Assembly: GCF_050937815.1 (NCBI RefSeq)
Contig: NZ_JACDIJ010000003.1
Coordinates: 186,001-250,000, forward strand
From: Treponema_C sp050937815
GTDB taxonomy: Bacteria; Spirochaetota; Spirochaetia; Treponematales; Treponemataceae
Reading direction: 5' to 3'
Length of the DNA: 64,000 bases
Part shown: one piece after another, positions 8,762 to 16,601 of the stretch
How positions within the stretch are numbered: the first letter of the stretch is position 1
How the letters are laid out: the number at the start of each line of letters is the position of its first letter
Notes under the pieces: generated by a model
What the model was told of the DNA's origin: nothing
Databases searched by the model: none
The model's input: the letters and a program-made list of their open reading frames with translations, nothing else
Translations under genes and position numbers: made by a program

Positions 8762-8890
8762 ATATCCGCATTGGGAAAAATTATTTTGAGGAGGGTTTCC
8801 CCGCATTCATAGTCTGTATTTTATCCGATTTTGCAGCCTTTTTCCAGTGTTAAAAAGGTAAATCCGAGCTTGTTTCGGTATTTCGCCCGC

Positions 8891-8920
8891 TTGTACACGA
8901 ACGCCCGCTTGCGGTAAAAT
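8891..8920 (+). promoter_or_regulatory. Candidate sigma70 promoter of gdhA
   Basis: TTGTAC (8891-8896) and TAAAAT (8915-8920) are separated by 18 bases, about 80 bases before the gdhA start. The match is moderate. The rest of 8762-8999 shows nothing else I can support. Confidence 0.4.
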
Positions 8921-8999
8921 TAAGGCGATAAAATCGGGAATGTTCAAAAAGCGCGGTAAAGTATCCGGCTTTTTTGACATTCCGTCTTGCGGAGTTACT

Positions 9000-10346
9000 A
9001 TGAAAAATGCCTATGTCCAACGGGTTTGGGAAACCGTTCAAGCTAAAAACGCCGGCGAAAGCGAATTTTTGCAGGCGGTTCACGAAGTATTGGAAACGCT
9101 TGAAATCGCCGCCGACAAAATGCCGGAACTCGAAAAATATGCAGTGTTGGAACGCTGCGTCGAACCGGAACGGATTATCATATTCCGCGTGCCGTGGACG
9201 GACGATGCGGGCAAAGTTCACGTAAACCGCGGCTACCGTATACAATTTAACGGCGCCATAGGTCCTTACAAGGGCGGCATACGCTTTCACCCTTCGGTAA
9301 ACTTAAGCATTTTAAAGTTTTTGGGCTTTGAACAGGTATTTAAAAACAGCCTAACAACCCTGCCCATGGGAGGAGCAAAGGGAGGTGCCGATTTCGACCC
9401 GCACGGTAAAAGCGAAGGTGAAGTTATGCGCTTTTGCCAATCTTTTATGAGCGAATTACAACGCCATATCGGGCCGGATACGGACGTTCCCGCAGGAGAT
9501 ATAGGCGTCGGAGCGCGCGAAGTAGGCTATATGTTCGGGCAATACAAGCGCTTAAACAACGAATTTACAGGTGTTTTAACCGGAAAGGGGCGCTCTTTCG
9601 GCGGCTCTTTAATACGCCCGGAAGCAACCGGTTACGGCCTCATATATTTTGCCGAAAACATGCTTGCAAAGAAAAATAAATCGCTTAAAGGCTTGCGCTG
9701 TGCCGTATCCGGAAGCGGCAATGTAGCCCAATACGCCGTCAAAAAACTTATACAAAGCGGGGCACAGCCGCTTACCATGTCCGATTCTTCCGGCTTTATC
9801 TACGATCCGCACGGCATAGACGAAGAAAAATTTGCCTTTATACAGGAATTAAAAAATGCCCGCCGCGGCCGCATAAGCGAATATGTACAAAAATATCCTT
9901 CGGCACAATATACGGCGGGAAAACGCCCCTGGTCGGTTGCCGTTGACTGTGCCTTTCCCTGTGCAACCCAAAACGAATTAAACGCCGAAGAAGCGCAGGA
10001 ATTGATTAAAAACGGCGTATCCTTGGTTGCCGAAGGCGCAAATATGCCCTGTACCCCCGAAGCTGTTGCCCTTTTTCAAAAAGAAGGCGTTTTATATGCT
10101 CCGGGTAAAGCATCGAATGCGGGAGGTGTTGCCGTATCGGGTCTTGAAATGAGCCAAAATTCCATGCGTTATTCGTGGACGGCTGAAGAAGTGGACGCCA
10201 AATTAAAAGCGATTATGAAAGATATTCACGACAGCGCATATCAAGCGGCCGCACGCTTCGGTATGGAAGGCAATTACGCCGCAGGTGCGAATATTGCAGG
10301 CTTTTTAAAAGTTGCCGAAGCGATGATTGCCCAGGGAGTTGTCTAA
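9000..10346 (+). CDS. gdhA: Glutamate dehydrogenase (hexameric, NADP-type)
   Basis: 448 residues, the usual length of bacterial hexameric glutamate dehydrogenase. It interconverts 2-oxoglutarate plus ammonia and glutamate. Catalytic-region motifs are clear: RGYRIQFNGAIGPYKGGIRF, then KFLGFEQVFKNSLT with LPMGGAKGGADFDP (the substrate lysine lies in GGxKGG). The NAD(P)-binding loop is AVSGSGNVAQYAV, followed by VAEGANMPCTPEA. The start at 9000 follows GCGGAG and removes 20 unsupported residues. It is transcribed divergently from the DpnI-like gene and provides the ammonia-assimilation step feeding the proline genes elsewhere in the window. Confidence 0.95.
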   Translation: MKNAYVQRVWETVQAKNAGESEFLQAVHEVLETLEIAADKMPELEKYAVLERCVEPERIIIFRVPWTDDAGKVHVNRGYRIQFNGAIGPYKGGIRFHPSVNLSILKFLGFEQVFKNSLTTLPMGGAKGGADFDPHGKSEGEVMRFCQSFMSELQRHIGPDTDVPAGDIGVGAREVGYMFGQYKRLNNEFTGVLTGKGRSFGGSLIRPEATGYGLIYFAENMLAKKNKSLKGLRCAVSGSGNVAQYAVKKLIQSGAQPLTMSDSSGFIYDPHGIDEEKFAFIQELKNARRGRISEYVQKYPSAQYTAGKRPWSVAVDCAFPCATQNELNAEEAQELIKNGVSLVAEGANMPCTPEAVALFQKEGVLYAPGKASNAGGVAVSGLEMSQNSMRYSWTAEEVDAKLKAIMKDIHDSAYQAAARFGMEGNYAAGANIAGFLKVAEAMIAQGVV

Positions 10347-10502
10347 AAAAGCTCCCCTTAAATACGCAGTACGCAAAAGATACAAAGCATATAAAATTTC
10401 GCCGTACATATCCTTTTTGTAAAAGGAACAAGATGCCTGTTGAAACAAGGATTGTCCGGCACTATAACTATATCAGCAGGCAATTCCGCCCGGACCGCCA
10501 AC

Positions 10503-10531
10503 TTGACAGCAAGGAAGAACGGCGGTATGCT
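10503..10531 (+). promoter_or_regulatory. Sigma70-type promoter of the acyltransferase gene
   Basis: TTGACA (10503-10508), 17-base spacer, TATGCT (10526-10531). A ribosome site TAGGAG follows at 10542-10547, just before the ATG at 10554. Confidence 0.65.
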
Positions 10532-10553
10532 ATTTGTTACATAGGAGATTGTT

Positions 10554-11489
10554 ATGGAACCTACACCGCTTAGAACCCGATATGCCCACCTCTTCGGCGA
10601 TTTACAAAGGCTGGCTAAGGCTGCCGATAAAATAGATAATACCAATGTATATCAACAGGCAAATCCGGAAACACGCAAAATCATGGATGCCATGATAGGC
10701 GAAAACCTGCTTGAAGGAAGCGGCTTACAGGGTTTGGAACATTTTGAAACCTTTTATAAGGCAATGCGCGAGGGAAAGCGCGCGCTTTTATTGGTTGAAC
10801 ATTTCAGCAATATGGATTTGCCGGCCCTTTGCTACCTTTTGGAGCACTGCGGAAAGGACTTCGGTCCCGAACTTTCAAAACGCATTGTGGCAATTGCCGG
10901 TATGAAGCTGAACGAAGCCAACCCCATGGTTAAAGCGTGGGCGGAAGGATTTACGCGCATTGTCATCTATCCGAGCCGCAGCTTGACGGCCATTACCGAT
11001 CCTGTCGAATTCGAAAAAGAAAGCGCAAAAAGCCGCGCAATCAATATGGCGTCCATGCGCGCCCTTGACCGCTGTAAAAAAGAAGGAAACGCGGTATTGG
11101 TATTTCCCAGCGGCACCCGTTACCGGCCGGGACACCCCGAAACGCGCGAAGGATTGCGCGAAATAGACTCGTATCTGCGCTTATTCGACGTGATGATTCT
11201 CGTGTCTACAAACGGAAACTGCCTCAGGATAAACCCCGAAGCCCCCGAAGACATGCTTGCCGACCTTGTTTATGAAGACGTGGTAATTATGAGCGCAAGC
11301 CCCGTATTGAACTGCAAAGAATTCCGAGAACAAGCTATGGCGGAAGCACCCGAAGCCATGGAAGACAAAAAAAACTTTGTCGTCGCTCAAATTATGCAAA
11401 AGCTTAAAGAAGGCCACGACGCATTCCGCCCCCGATACCTCGAACTGTACAAAAAGGCGGCGGGAAAAGAATCGGACTATTATATTTAA
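10554..11489 (+). CDS. PlsC-like 1-acyl-glycerol-3-phosphate acyltransferase family protein
   Basis: 311 residues. The acyltransferase signature H-x4-D appears as EHFSNMDLPAL (about residues 83-93), followed by the second conserved block VFPSGTRYRPGHP (about residues 183-195), which corresponds to the FPEGTR motif with Ser for Glu. These enzymes transfer acyl groups to (lyso)phosphatidate or a related glycerolipid at the membrane. The protein has no clear transmembrane helix, so peripheral attachment is likely. It has its own promoter and TAGGAG ribosome site. The exact acceptor (glycerol-3-phosphate, lysophosphatidate or other) is not determined by what can be seen. Confidence 0.75.
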   Translation: MEPTPLRTRYAHLFGDLQRLAKAADKIDNTNVYQQANPETRKIMDAMIGENLLEGSGLQGLEHFETFYKAMREGKRALLLVEHFSNMDLPALCYLLEHCGKDFGPELSKRIVAIAGMKLNEANPMVKAWAEGFTRIVIYPSRSLTAITDPVEFEKESAKSRAINMASMRALDRCKKEGNAVLVFPSGTRYRPGHPETREGLREIDSYLRLFDVMILVSTNGNCLRINPEAPEDMLADLVYEDVVIMSASPVLNCKEFREQAMAEAPEAMEDKKNFVVAQIMQKLKEGHDAFRPRYLELYKKAAGKESDYYI

Positions 11490-11511
11490 GACGGTGATTT
11501 TTAGAATCGGC

Positions 11512-11583
11512 ATGGAAGTACTCAAAAACCATATGCGTTCGGACAGCCCGAAACTTTTACATCAGTATTTCGCAGGCAAGTAA
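11512..11583 (+). other. Short orphan reading frame, possible gene remnant
   Basis: A 23-codon frame (MEVLKNHMRSDSPKLLHQYF...) sits between the acyltransferase stop and the next gene. It looks like protein sequence but has no ribosome site and no recognisable family. It could be the tail of a lost gene or chance. Confidence 0.2.
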
Positions 11584-11586
11584 TAA

Positions 11587-11946
11587 ATGAAAACAAAAAT
11601 TGTTCATGTGTATTTAATCAGTACTTCAATTATTTGTATTATCGTACCGGTTGTTTTTATTGATGATAAAAGATATATTCCATTCGCTTTTTTTGCAACC
11701 TTTTTTATTATACTTACACTCTACCAAATCTTACAAAATCGCATTAAACTAACATATTCCTTAATTTTCTTTTGTATTTATGCTACGCTTTCTTTGATAA
11801 GCCTTTTGATATTTTGTTTGGGTACTAAAGATGATGAAATCTTATTTTGTGCTCCCATTTTTTCCGGATACTATACCGCATGGATTCTATATAAAACGAT
11901 TGATAAATTACGGAGTAAAAAAAAGAATGCCGGACGTGGTCACTAA
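11587..11946 (+). CDS. Small four-helix membrane protein, unknown
   Basis: 119 residues, almost entirely hydrophobic. Four predicted membrane segments lie at about residues 6-26, 31-49, 55-80 and 85-103 (for example LISTSIICIIVPVVF and LIFFCIYATLSLISLLIFCL), with a short Lys/Arg-rich cytoplasmic tail. The DNA is visibly more AT-rich than its neighbours, which hints at recent acquisition. There is no good Shine-Dalgarno; GGCAAGTAATAA precedes the ATG. No family was recognised. Confidence 0.45.
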   Translation: MKTKIVHVYLISTSIICIIVPVVFIDDKRYIPFAFFATFFIILTLYQILQNRIKLTYSLIFFCIYATLSLISLLIFCLGTKDDEILFCAPIFSGYYTAWILYKTIDKLRSKKKNAGRGH

Positions 11947-12012
11947 AAAATGGTTGTCTAGGTTTTGCTGCCTCACAACAATTCCCGCGCGAAACGTGCC
12001 CGTCCCCCTCCC

Positions 12013-12963
12013 TTACCTAAAACTGCACAGCTTTTTCCACTCGGTTAAGGGGCTTTCGGCGCACAAGCTTAAAAACTGCTCGTTTAAAATTTTAATTTCA
12101 TCCTTGCCCGTAATTGTGTGCTTTGCCATTGCGTATTCTGCAATCCTTGTCGCAAACACCAATTGAAAAAAAGCCGTCATTAAAAAAAGCGGGGCATAAT
12201 AATAGCGCAGTTTTGCAGGCTCTACGGGAATGCCCTTCGCTTCGAGTGCTCTAAAACCTTCTCGGATTGCGCGTAGCATAAGACGGATAGTCGAAGGAGA
12301 ACGGGCAAGTTTGTAATTGTTTGAATTAAAGCGGTACATCGCACAGGCGGCGGGAACGACAAAGGCCACATGCGTTTTTTGCCATGCATCCATGTTGCGC
12401 GATTTTACCGGCTCAAAACCCGCTTTGGAAAAGATGCCCAAAAGAGTATCCAAACGCGCCGAATCGCCGCCGTCCAACTCGCCGAAGGTGGTTGTTTGAA
12501 TAATACGCGCAATTCCCTTCCCGATAAAGTAATGCACAACGCCTTCTTTTCGCTCCCCGCCGGCACAGGGGAAGCCGAGCATAATCCGTTCTTTACCGAC
12601 GGCAGTTATGTATTTTTCGTAGCCCAGCGGATTGTTTACGACAAAAACTATATTTTTCGACTTGTTTTTTGCCAATACAGGCAGAATAGCGTCAATGTGA
12701 TTGTTTTGAACGGCTACGATTATGTAGTCGTAAATGTCGTTTTCTTTTAACTCATCGATACAGGCAAGCGCATAGGTTTCCGCTTTTCCGGTTAAAACAT
12801 TTTTTAAAATAAGGCCGTTTTCTTTTATCTCGCGAAAACGGTTTCCCCGCGCAAGAATTACGGTGTCCAGTCCCGATTTAAAAAGTTTTCCTGCAAAAAT
12901 ACTGCCTATAACACCCGCCCCGTACACTAAAATTTTTTTATCGGCATACCGATTGTGTTTCAT
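12013..12963 (-). CDS. Ketopantoate reductase (PanE/ApbA) family protein
   Basis: 316 residues. The N-terminal NADPH-binding loop ILVYGAGVIGSIFAGKL and following ILARGNRFREIKENGL are typical of 2-dehydropantoate 2-reductases. Next come an N-N-P-L-G segment (VVNNPLGYEKY) where the family has NG, and an all-helical C-terminal domain with AFVVPAACAMYRFN. Genuine PanE makes pantoate for coenzyme A, but many paralogues have other substrates, and the central K/N/E pattern is not an exact PanE match, so I assign only the family. GGAG precedes the ATG. It lies downstream of hisD on the same strand with a 31-base gap, so the two may be co-transcribed. Confidence 0.7.
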   Translation of the reverse strand: MKHNRYADKKILVYGAGVIGSIFAGKLFKSGLDTVILARGNRFREIKENGLILKNVLTGKAETYALACIDELKENDIYDYIIVAVQNNHIDAILPVLAKNKSKNIVFVVNNPLGYEKYITAVGKERIMLGFPCAGGERKEGVVHYFIGKGIARIIQTTTFGELDGGDSARLDTLLGIFSKAGFEPVKSRNMDAWQKTHVAFVVPAACAMYRFNSNNYKLARSPSTIRLMLRAIREGFRALEAKGIPVEPAKLRYYYAPLFLMTAFFQLVFATRIAEYAMAKHTITGKDEIKILNEQFLSLCAESPLTEWKKLCSFR

Positions 12964-12994
12964 TTGTCTTTGTTCTCCTTAATAGGTGATTTTA

Positions 12995-14524
12995 TTACGG
13001 GTGTGAAACCGGAGCCTCATCACCTCTTGACCCGTTCAAGCGTATGCGGGCGGCCTGCTCGTGGGCGGCAAGACCTTCGGCATGAGCCAAGACGGCCGCC
13101 GTATTAAGCGCCTGCTCAACTCCGCCGCTCCCGTCTGCGGATTCGGCCGTATCTGCACCCGCGGGGTTTTTGCGCTCCGATTTTTCCGCAGTACACAGGG
13201 TAGTTACGGTTTTTAAAAAATGACGCACGGAAAGGCCGCCGGTAAAGCGTGCCGAACCGGATGTGGGCAGCGTATGGTTAAGTCCTGCAGAATAATCGCC
13301 GAGTACTTCGGCCGCCGCATGACCTATAAAAAGGGAGCCGTAATTGTGCAGTTTTTGAACCAGTTTATCGCGCGCAGTACCCTCATCCATTGCCAACTCC
13401 AAATGTTCGGGAGCTTTGCGGTTTGCAAGGGCGGCCGCTTCTTCCAAAGACTTTGTAATGACGATAAGGCCGTGCCGCTTTATGCTTTCGCAGGCGGTGC
13501 CCCGTGTCGAAAGCGAGGCAAGCCGTTTTTCAACTTCGGCGGAAACCTGTTCGGCAAGGCGTTTTGAAGGGGTTGCAAAAACCGCCTGCGCGTCCGCATC
13601 GTGTTCGGCTTGCGCCAATAAGTCGGCGGCAATCCAATCGGCGTGCGCGCTGCCGTCGGCAATAATAAACACTTCCGTAGGCCCCGCAACCATATCAATA
13701 CCCGCATCGCCTGACACCAAGCGCTTGGCTTCGGCAACGTATTTATTGCCGGGCCCTGCAATAACGTCGCAGCGCGGAATGCTTTCGGTTCCGTACGCCA
13801 TAGCCGCCACCGCTTGGGCGCCGCCTACGGCAAAAACGCGGTCTATACCGCAAATCGAAGCGGCGGCAAGAATTCCCTCGTCTGCCCAAGCCGTTTTTAC
13901 CGCCGGGGCGTCTTTTTCATCCGGATGAACGCGGGGCGGCGTGCAGAGTATTAAAGAAGCACAGCCTGCAGCCCGTGCGGGGCAGGAAGTCATCACCACC
14001 GAAGAAAGAAGGGGAAAGCTTCCGGCCGGAACATATAAGCCTGCGCGCTCTACGGGAATGATTTTTTGCCCCGTAATCAAACCCGGTGCAAGTTCTGTTT
14101 CAAAGTCGTAAAAGCAGTCCCTTTGTTTGTGCGCAAAGGCAAGGGCAAAATCGCGCGAACGGCACAGCGCATCGTATAAGCCGCCCGATTTTTTCTTTAG
14201 AGCTTTTTCACATTCTTTTAAAGACGAACGCGGAATTTCAAACGGAGAAGCCGGCGGTTCGGTCTTTTCCGTCCTGCCCGTTTTTACCGTACCCGAAAAA
14301 CCGGAGGTCTCGGCGGCACGGCCTGAGCGGCAGGCCGCAACAGCGGCGGAAAAATCGATTTTATCAAATTTTTGCGCATAAGCATAAAGGGCCTTGTCGC
14401 CGTTTTTCCGCACCTCGTCAATTACGGCTTGCACGGTTTTGCGGACACTGCCCGTAAAACTGCGCGGTGCAAAAAACGAGGACGGAATGTCGGCTGCGTA
14501 TATAATCTTCATATTCAACGTCAT
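12995..14524 (-). CDS. hisD: Histidinol dehydrogenase
   Basis: Catalyses the two NAD-dependent oxidations of histidinol to histidine, the last steps of histidine synthesis. Conserved blocks include ERAGLYVPAGSFPL, DVIAGPGNKYVAEAKRLV, GIDMVAGPTEVFIIAD, DLLAQAEHDADAQ (zinc-binding Gln and His), APEHLELA and LPTSGSARFTGGL. At 509 residues it is longer than the usual ~430. The excess is two low-complexity, Ser/Gly/Glu-rich insertions at about residues 56-90 and 443-475. The start at 14524 overlaps the stop of the HisA-IE fusion gene as ATGA, a classic coupling signal; a second ATG four codons in is also possible. Neither has a strong Shine-Dalgarno, which fits coupling. Confidence 0.93.
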   Translation of the reverse strand: MTLNMKIIYAADIPSSFFAPRSFTGSVRKTVQAVIDEVRKNGDKALYAYAQKFDKIDFSAAVAACRSGRAAETSGFSGTVKTGRTEKTEPPASPFEIPRSSLKECEKALKKKSGGLYDALCRSRDFALAFAHKQRDCFYDFETELAPGLITGQKIIPVERAGLYVPAGSFPLLSSVVMTSCPARAAGCASLILCTPPRVHPDEKDAPAVKTAWADEGILAAASICGIDRVFAVGGAQAVAAMAYGTESIPRCDVIAGPGNKYVAEAKRLVSGDAGIDMVAGPTEVFIIADGSAHADWIAADLLAQAEHDADAQAVFATPSKRLAEQVSAEVEKRLASLSTRGTACESIKRHGLIVITKSLEEAAALANRKAPEHLELAMDEGTARDKLVQKLHNYGSLFIGHAAAEVLGDYSAGLNHTLPTSGSARFTGGLSVRHFLKTVTTLCTAEKSERKNPAGADTAESADGSGGVEQALNTAAVLAHAEGLAAHEQAARIRLNGSRGDEAPVSHP

Positions 14525-15843
14525 GCTTTGTGGCGGCGGTCGAGTTCGTCGTACACGTCCTGCCAGCTCACTTTTTCGCGGTGAAGAAGCACGCTTACAA
14601 AATACAGTAAGTCGGCCGCTTCCCAAATCACTTCTTCTTTTCCTTCGGCTTCGATAAGTTCTCCGGATTCTTCGCGTATTTTTTCGCGCACGCGCTCGTC
14701 GTTGAGCGTTGCGGTATAAGAGCCGGGGCGGGGATTTGCAAAACGCTCGGCGACAATGCGCTCAAGCCGTTCAAAATCGGACTTTGCAATAGCTTCCGAC
14801 GAAAAACAATTCCATCCTCCCGTATGGCAGACGGGGCCTGCGGGCTCGACTACGGCAAGCACCGTGTCGCGGTCGCAGTCCGCCCGCATTTTGATGACGG
14901 AAAGGGTGTTGCCCGAGGTTTCGCCCTTTGTCCACAAAACGCCGCGTTCCCGGCTCCAAAAGGTCAGTTTTTTTGTTGCAAAGGTTTTTTCAAAGGCTTC
15001 GCGGTTTGCAAAGCCGGTCATCAGCACTTCTCCTGAAGGACTTTGGGCGATTACGGGAATAAGGCCCGCGCCGTATTTTTCGGCTTTTTCCCAGTTCAAG
15101 CAGGCGATAAAGGCATCCTTTAAGTGAACCGCTCCCGTATACAGGGCCATGCCCAACTGTACGTCCACATTCATGTGCTCAAGGGCGGCTATTTCTTCGA
15201 CCGAACGCACGCCCCCTGCGGCGGTCAGCCTGCAATCGACGGCACCGCGTAAAGCCCGCACCGTTTCCATATCGGCGCCGCTCATACAGCCTTCATTTTG
15301 AACGCAGGTAAACAAAAGCTCGTTCGCATATTTTTCGGCCGCACGCGCCCCGTCAATCAGGGAAACTCCGGTCGATTTTGTCCACCCGTTTACGGTGATG
15401 ACATTATCGCGGGCATCGACCGCTATGATTATGCGCTGTTTCCCGATCGCCTTTACCAATTCATCGAGAAAGGCGGTGTTCAAAATCCCGTCCGCACTTG
15501 AAGCGGAACTGTCGGCAAAAGCGGCCGACCCGATAATAACCTTTTCGGCACCCAAAGAAATCAATTCCTTTGCCCGCTTGACCGTGCGGATACCGCCTCC
15601 GGTACGCACATTGCCTTTTCGCAAAAGGGATGCCAAGAGTTCGCCGTTGGGACTGTGCCCCTTACGCTGTCCTTCGGTTTCTACATTGCCCAAAGCGGCG
15701 TCCAAGTCGATAACCGCCGTCTCTCCGTAAAAAGCAAAATCTTCTGCAAGCTTATCCGCATCGCTTCGCTCAAGCACCGGTTCGACCCCGTTTTTAAGCT
15801 GCACAACGCGGCCGCCCTTTAAATCGATTGAAGAAATAACCAT
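14521..15843 (-). CDS. hisA: Trifunctional HisA-HisI-HisE fusion (histidine biosynthesis)
   Basis: 440-residue protein joining three consecutive activities. Residues about 1-245 are a HisA-type (beta/alpha)8 isomerase: MVISSIDLKGGRVVQL with catalytic Asp7, GNVRTGGGIRTV, KVIIGSAAF, IIIAVDARDN and LGMALYTGAV. Residues about 246-345 are HisI (phosphoribosyl-AMP cyclohydrolase): GLIPVIAQSPSGEVLM, FWSRERGVLWTKGETSGN, the metal-binding DCDRD and VCHTGGWNCF. Residues about 355-440 are HisE (phosphoribosyl-ATP pyrophosphatase): REKIREESGELIEA and EAADLLYFVSVLL. HisE, HisI and HisA act in that order in the pathway. HisI-HisE fusions are common; the added HisA is unusual in my experience. It overlaps hisD by four bases. 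Confidence 0.93.
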   Translation of the reverse strand: MVISSIDLKGGRVVQLKNGVEPVLERSDADKLAEDFAFYGETAVIDLDAALGNVETEGQRKGHSPNGELLASLLRKGNVRTGGGIRTVKRAKELISLGAEKVIIGSAAFADSSASSADGILNTAFLDELVKAIGKQRIIIAVDARDNVITVNGWTKSTGVSLIDGARAAEKYANELLFTCVQNEGCMSGADMETVRALRGAVDCRLTAAGGVRSVEEIAALEHMNVDVQLGMALYTGAVHLKDAFIACLNWEKAEKYGAGLIPVIAQSPSGEVLMTGFANREAFEKTFATKKLTFWSRERGVLWTKGETSGNTLSVIKMRADCDRDTVLAVVEPAGPVCHTGGWNCFSSEAIAKSDFERLERIVAERFANPRPGSYTATLNDERVREKIREESGELIEAEGKEEVIWEAADLLYFVSVLLHREKVSWQDVYDELDRRHKA

Positions 15844-15849
15844 ACCGAA

Positions 15850-15878
15850 AGTATATAGAAAAGAGGAAGCGCAAGCAA
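15850..15878 (-). promoter_or_regulatory. Promoter of the hisA-IE/hisD operon, probably giving a leaderless transcript
   Basis: Reading the reverse strand: TTGCTT (15873-15878), 17-base spacer, TATACT (15850-15855), then only six bases (TTCGGT) before the ATG at 15843. The expected start point therefore falls on or beside the A of ATG, and no Shine-Dalgarno is possible. Confidence 0.6.
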
Positions 15879-15942
15879 GTAGAAAAATTCACAAAAGCAT
15901 GGTATACTTTCCAGGAAACTGAAATTAGGATGGTGTTCTGCG

Positions 15943-16215
15943 TTGAAATATCTATTTTCAGGGCATGCTTTTAAGCGTATGACTGAACGGGGATTTTCGC
16001 CTGAGAATATACGGGCAGTTATAGCGAATGGTTCAGTTATACAGGAATACCCTGATGACAAGCCGTATCCCAGTAAACTGATTCTCGGTTTTATTGGTAA
16101 AAGACCTATCCATGTTGTATCTGCATACGACATGGTTACAGATACTGAGTATGTAATCACGGTTTATGAACCGGATACAAATTTATGGTCTGAAGATTTT
16201 ACTCGCAGGAGGTAA
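15943..16215 (+). CDS. DUF4258 (RelE/MqsR-like) protein, putative toxin
   Basis: 90 residues. LFSGHAFKRMTERGFSPENI and the later GKRPIHVVSAYDMVTDTEYVITVYEP match the DUF4258 pattern (H-A-x-x-R-M-x-x-R-x-I), a small family often found beside YgiT-type zinc-finger genes and suspected to be a toxin partner. The frame opens with a TTG at 15943, with AGGA about 12 bases upstream; no in-frame ATG or GTG is nearer. The next gene starts three bases after its stop. The toxin role is inferred from the pairing. Confidence 0.65.
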   Translation: MKYLFSGHAFKRMTERGFSPENIRAVIANGSVIQEYPDDKPYPSKLILGFIGKRPIHVVSAYDMVTDTEYVITVYEPDTNLWSEDFTRRR

Positions 16216-16218
16216 GGG

Positions 16219-16455
16219 ATGAAATGTCAAATTTGCAAATTCGGAAAAACTAAAAAAGGATACACTCAAGTTGTACTTACCCGCAAAAATTCAACTCTGA
16301 TTTTCCGTAATGTTCCTGCACAAATTTGCGATGATTGCAGTGAATACTATCTTGATGAAGAAACGGCAAAAGAGATATATACCCGGGCGGAAACCTGTTT
16401 TTCCTCAGGACAGGAAGTCGCGATTATCGAATATCGGCAGCTGATTCCGGCATAA
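16219..16455 (+). CDS. YgiT-type zinc-finger protein (MqsA N-terminal domain-like), putative antitoxin
   Basis: 78 residues. Two zinc-binding pairs, MKCQICKFG and ICDDCSEYYLDEETA, flank a beta segment (QVVLTRKNSTLIFRNVPAQ). This is the N-terminal zinc domain found in MqsA/YgiT antitoxins, here without the C-terminal helix-turn-helix DNA-binding domain. GGAGG lies 6-10 bases before the ATG, inside the end of the DUF4258 gene. Together the two genes form a compact toxin-antitoxin-like unit at the edge of an AT-rich accessory stretch. Confidence 0.75.
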   Translation: MKCQICKFGKTKKGYTQVVLTRKNSTLIFRNVPAQICDDCSEYYLDEETAKEIYTRAETCFSSGQEVAIIEYRQLIPA

Positions 16456-16601
16456 CCTGTAATTACGGACACAGGGAAGAGACCTGTGGAATTTATAACA
16501 AAAGTCTGATTGGGGATAAAGTCTTTTCAGGATATAATCCAGCAAAACCGATAATTAAGGGGAAAACCGCTTCCAAAGATTTTGCAGAGCCGTTATTACA
16601 A

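Noticed and set aside
8850..9290. Open frame of 146 codons on the reverse strand over the gdhA start
   Set aside because: It is antisense to the clearly conserved gdhA N-terminus and has no family match or ribosome site; it is a shadow of codon bias.
16456..16601. Additional N-terminal coding region of the frameshifted GIY-YIG gene
   Set aside because: The frame stays open and reads protein-like, but has no ATG, GTG or TTG start, so I did not extend the gene into it.
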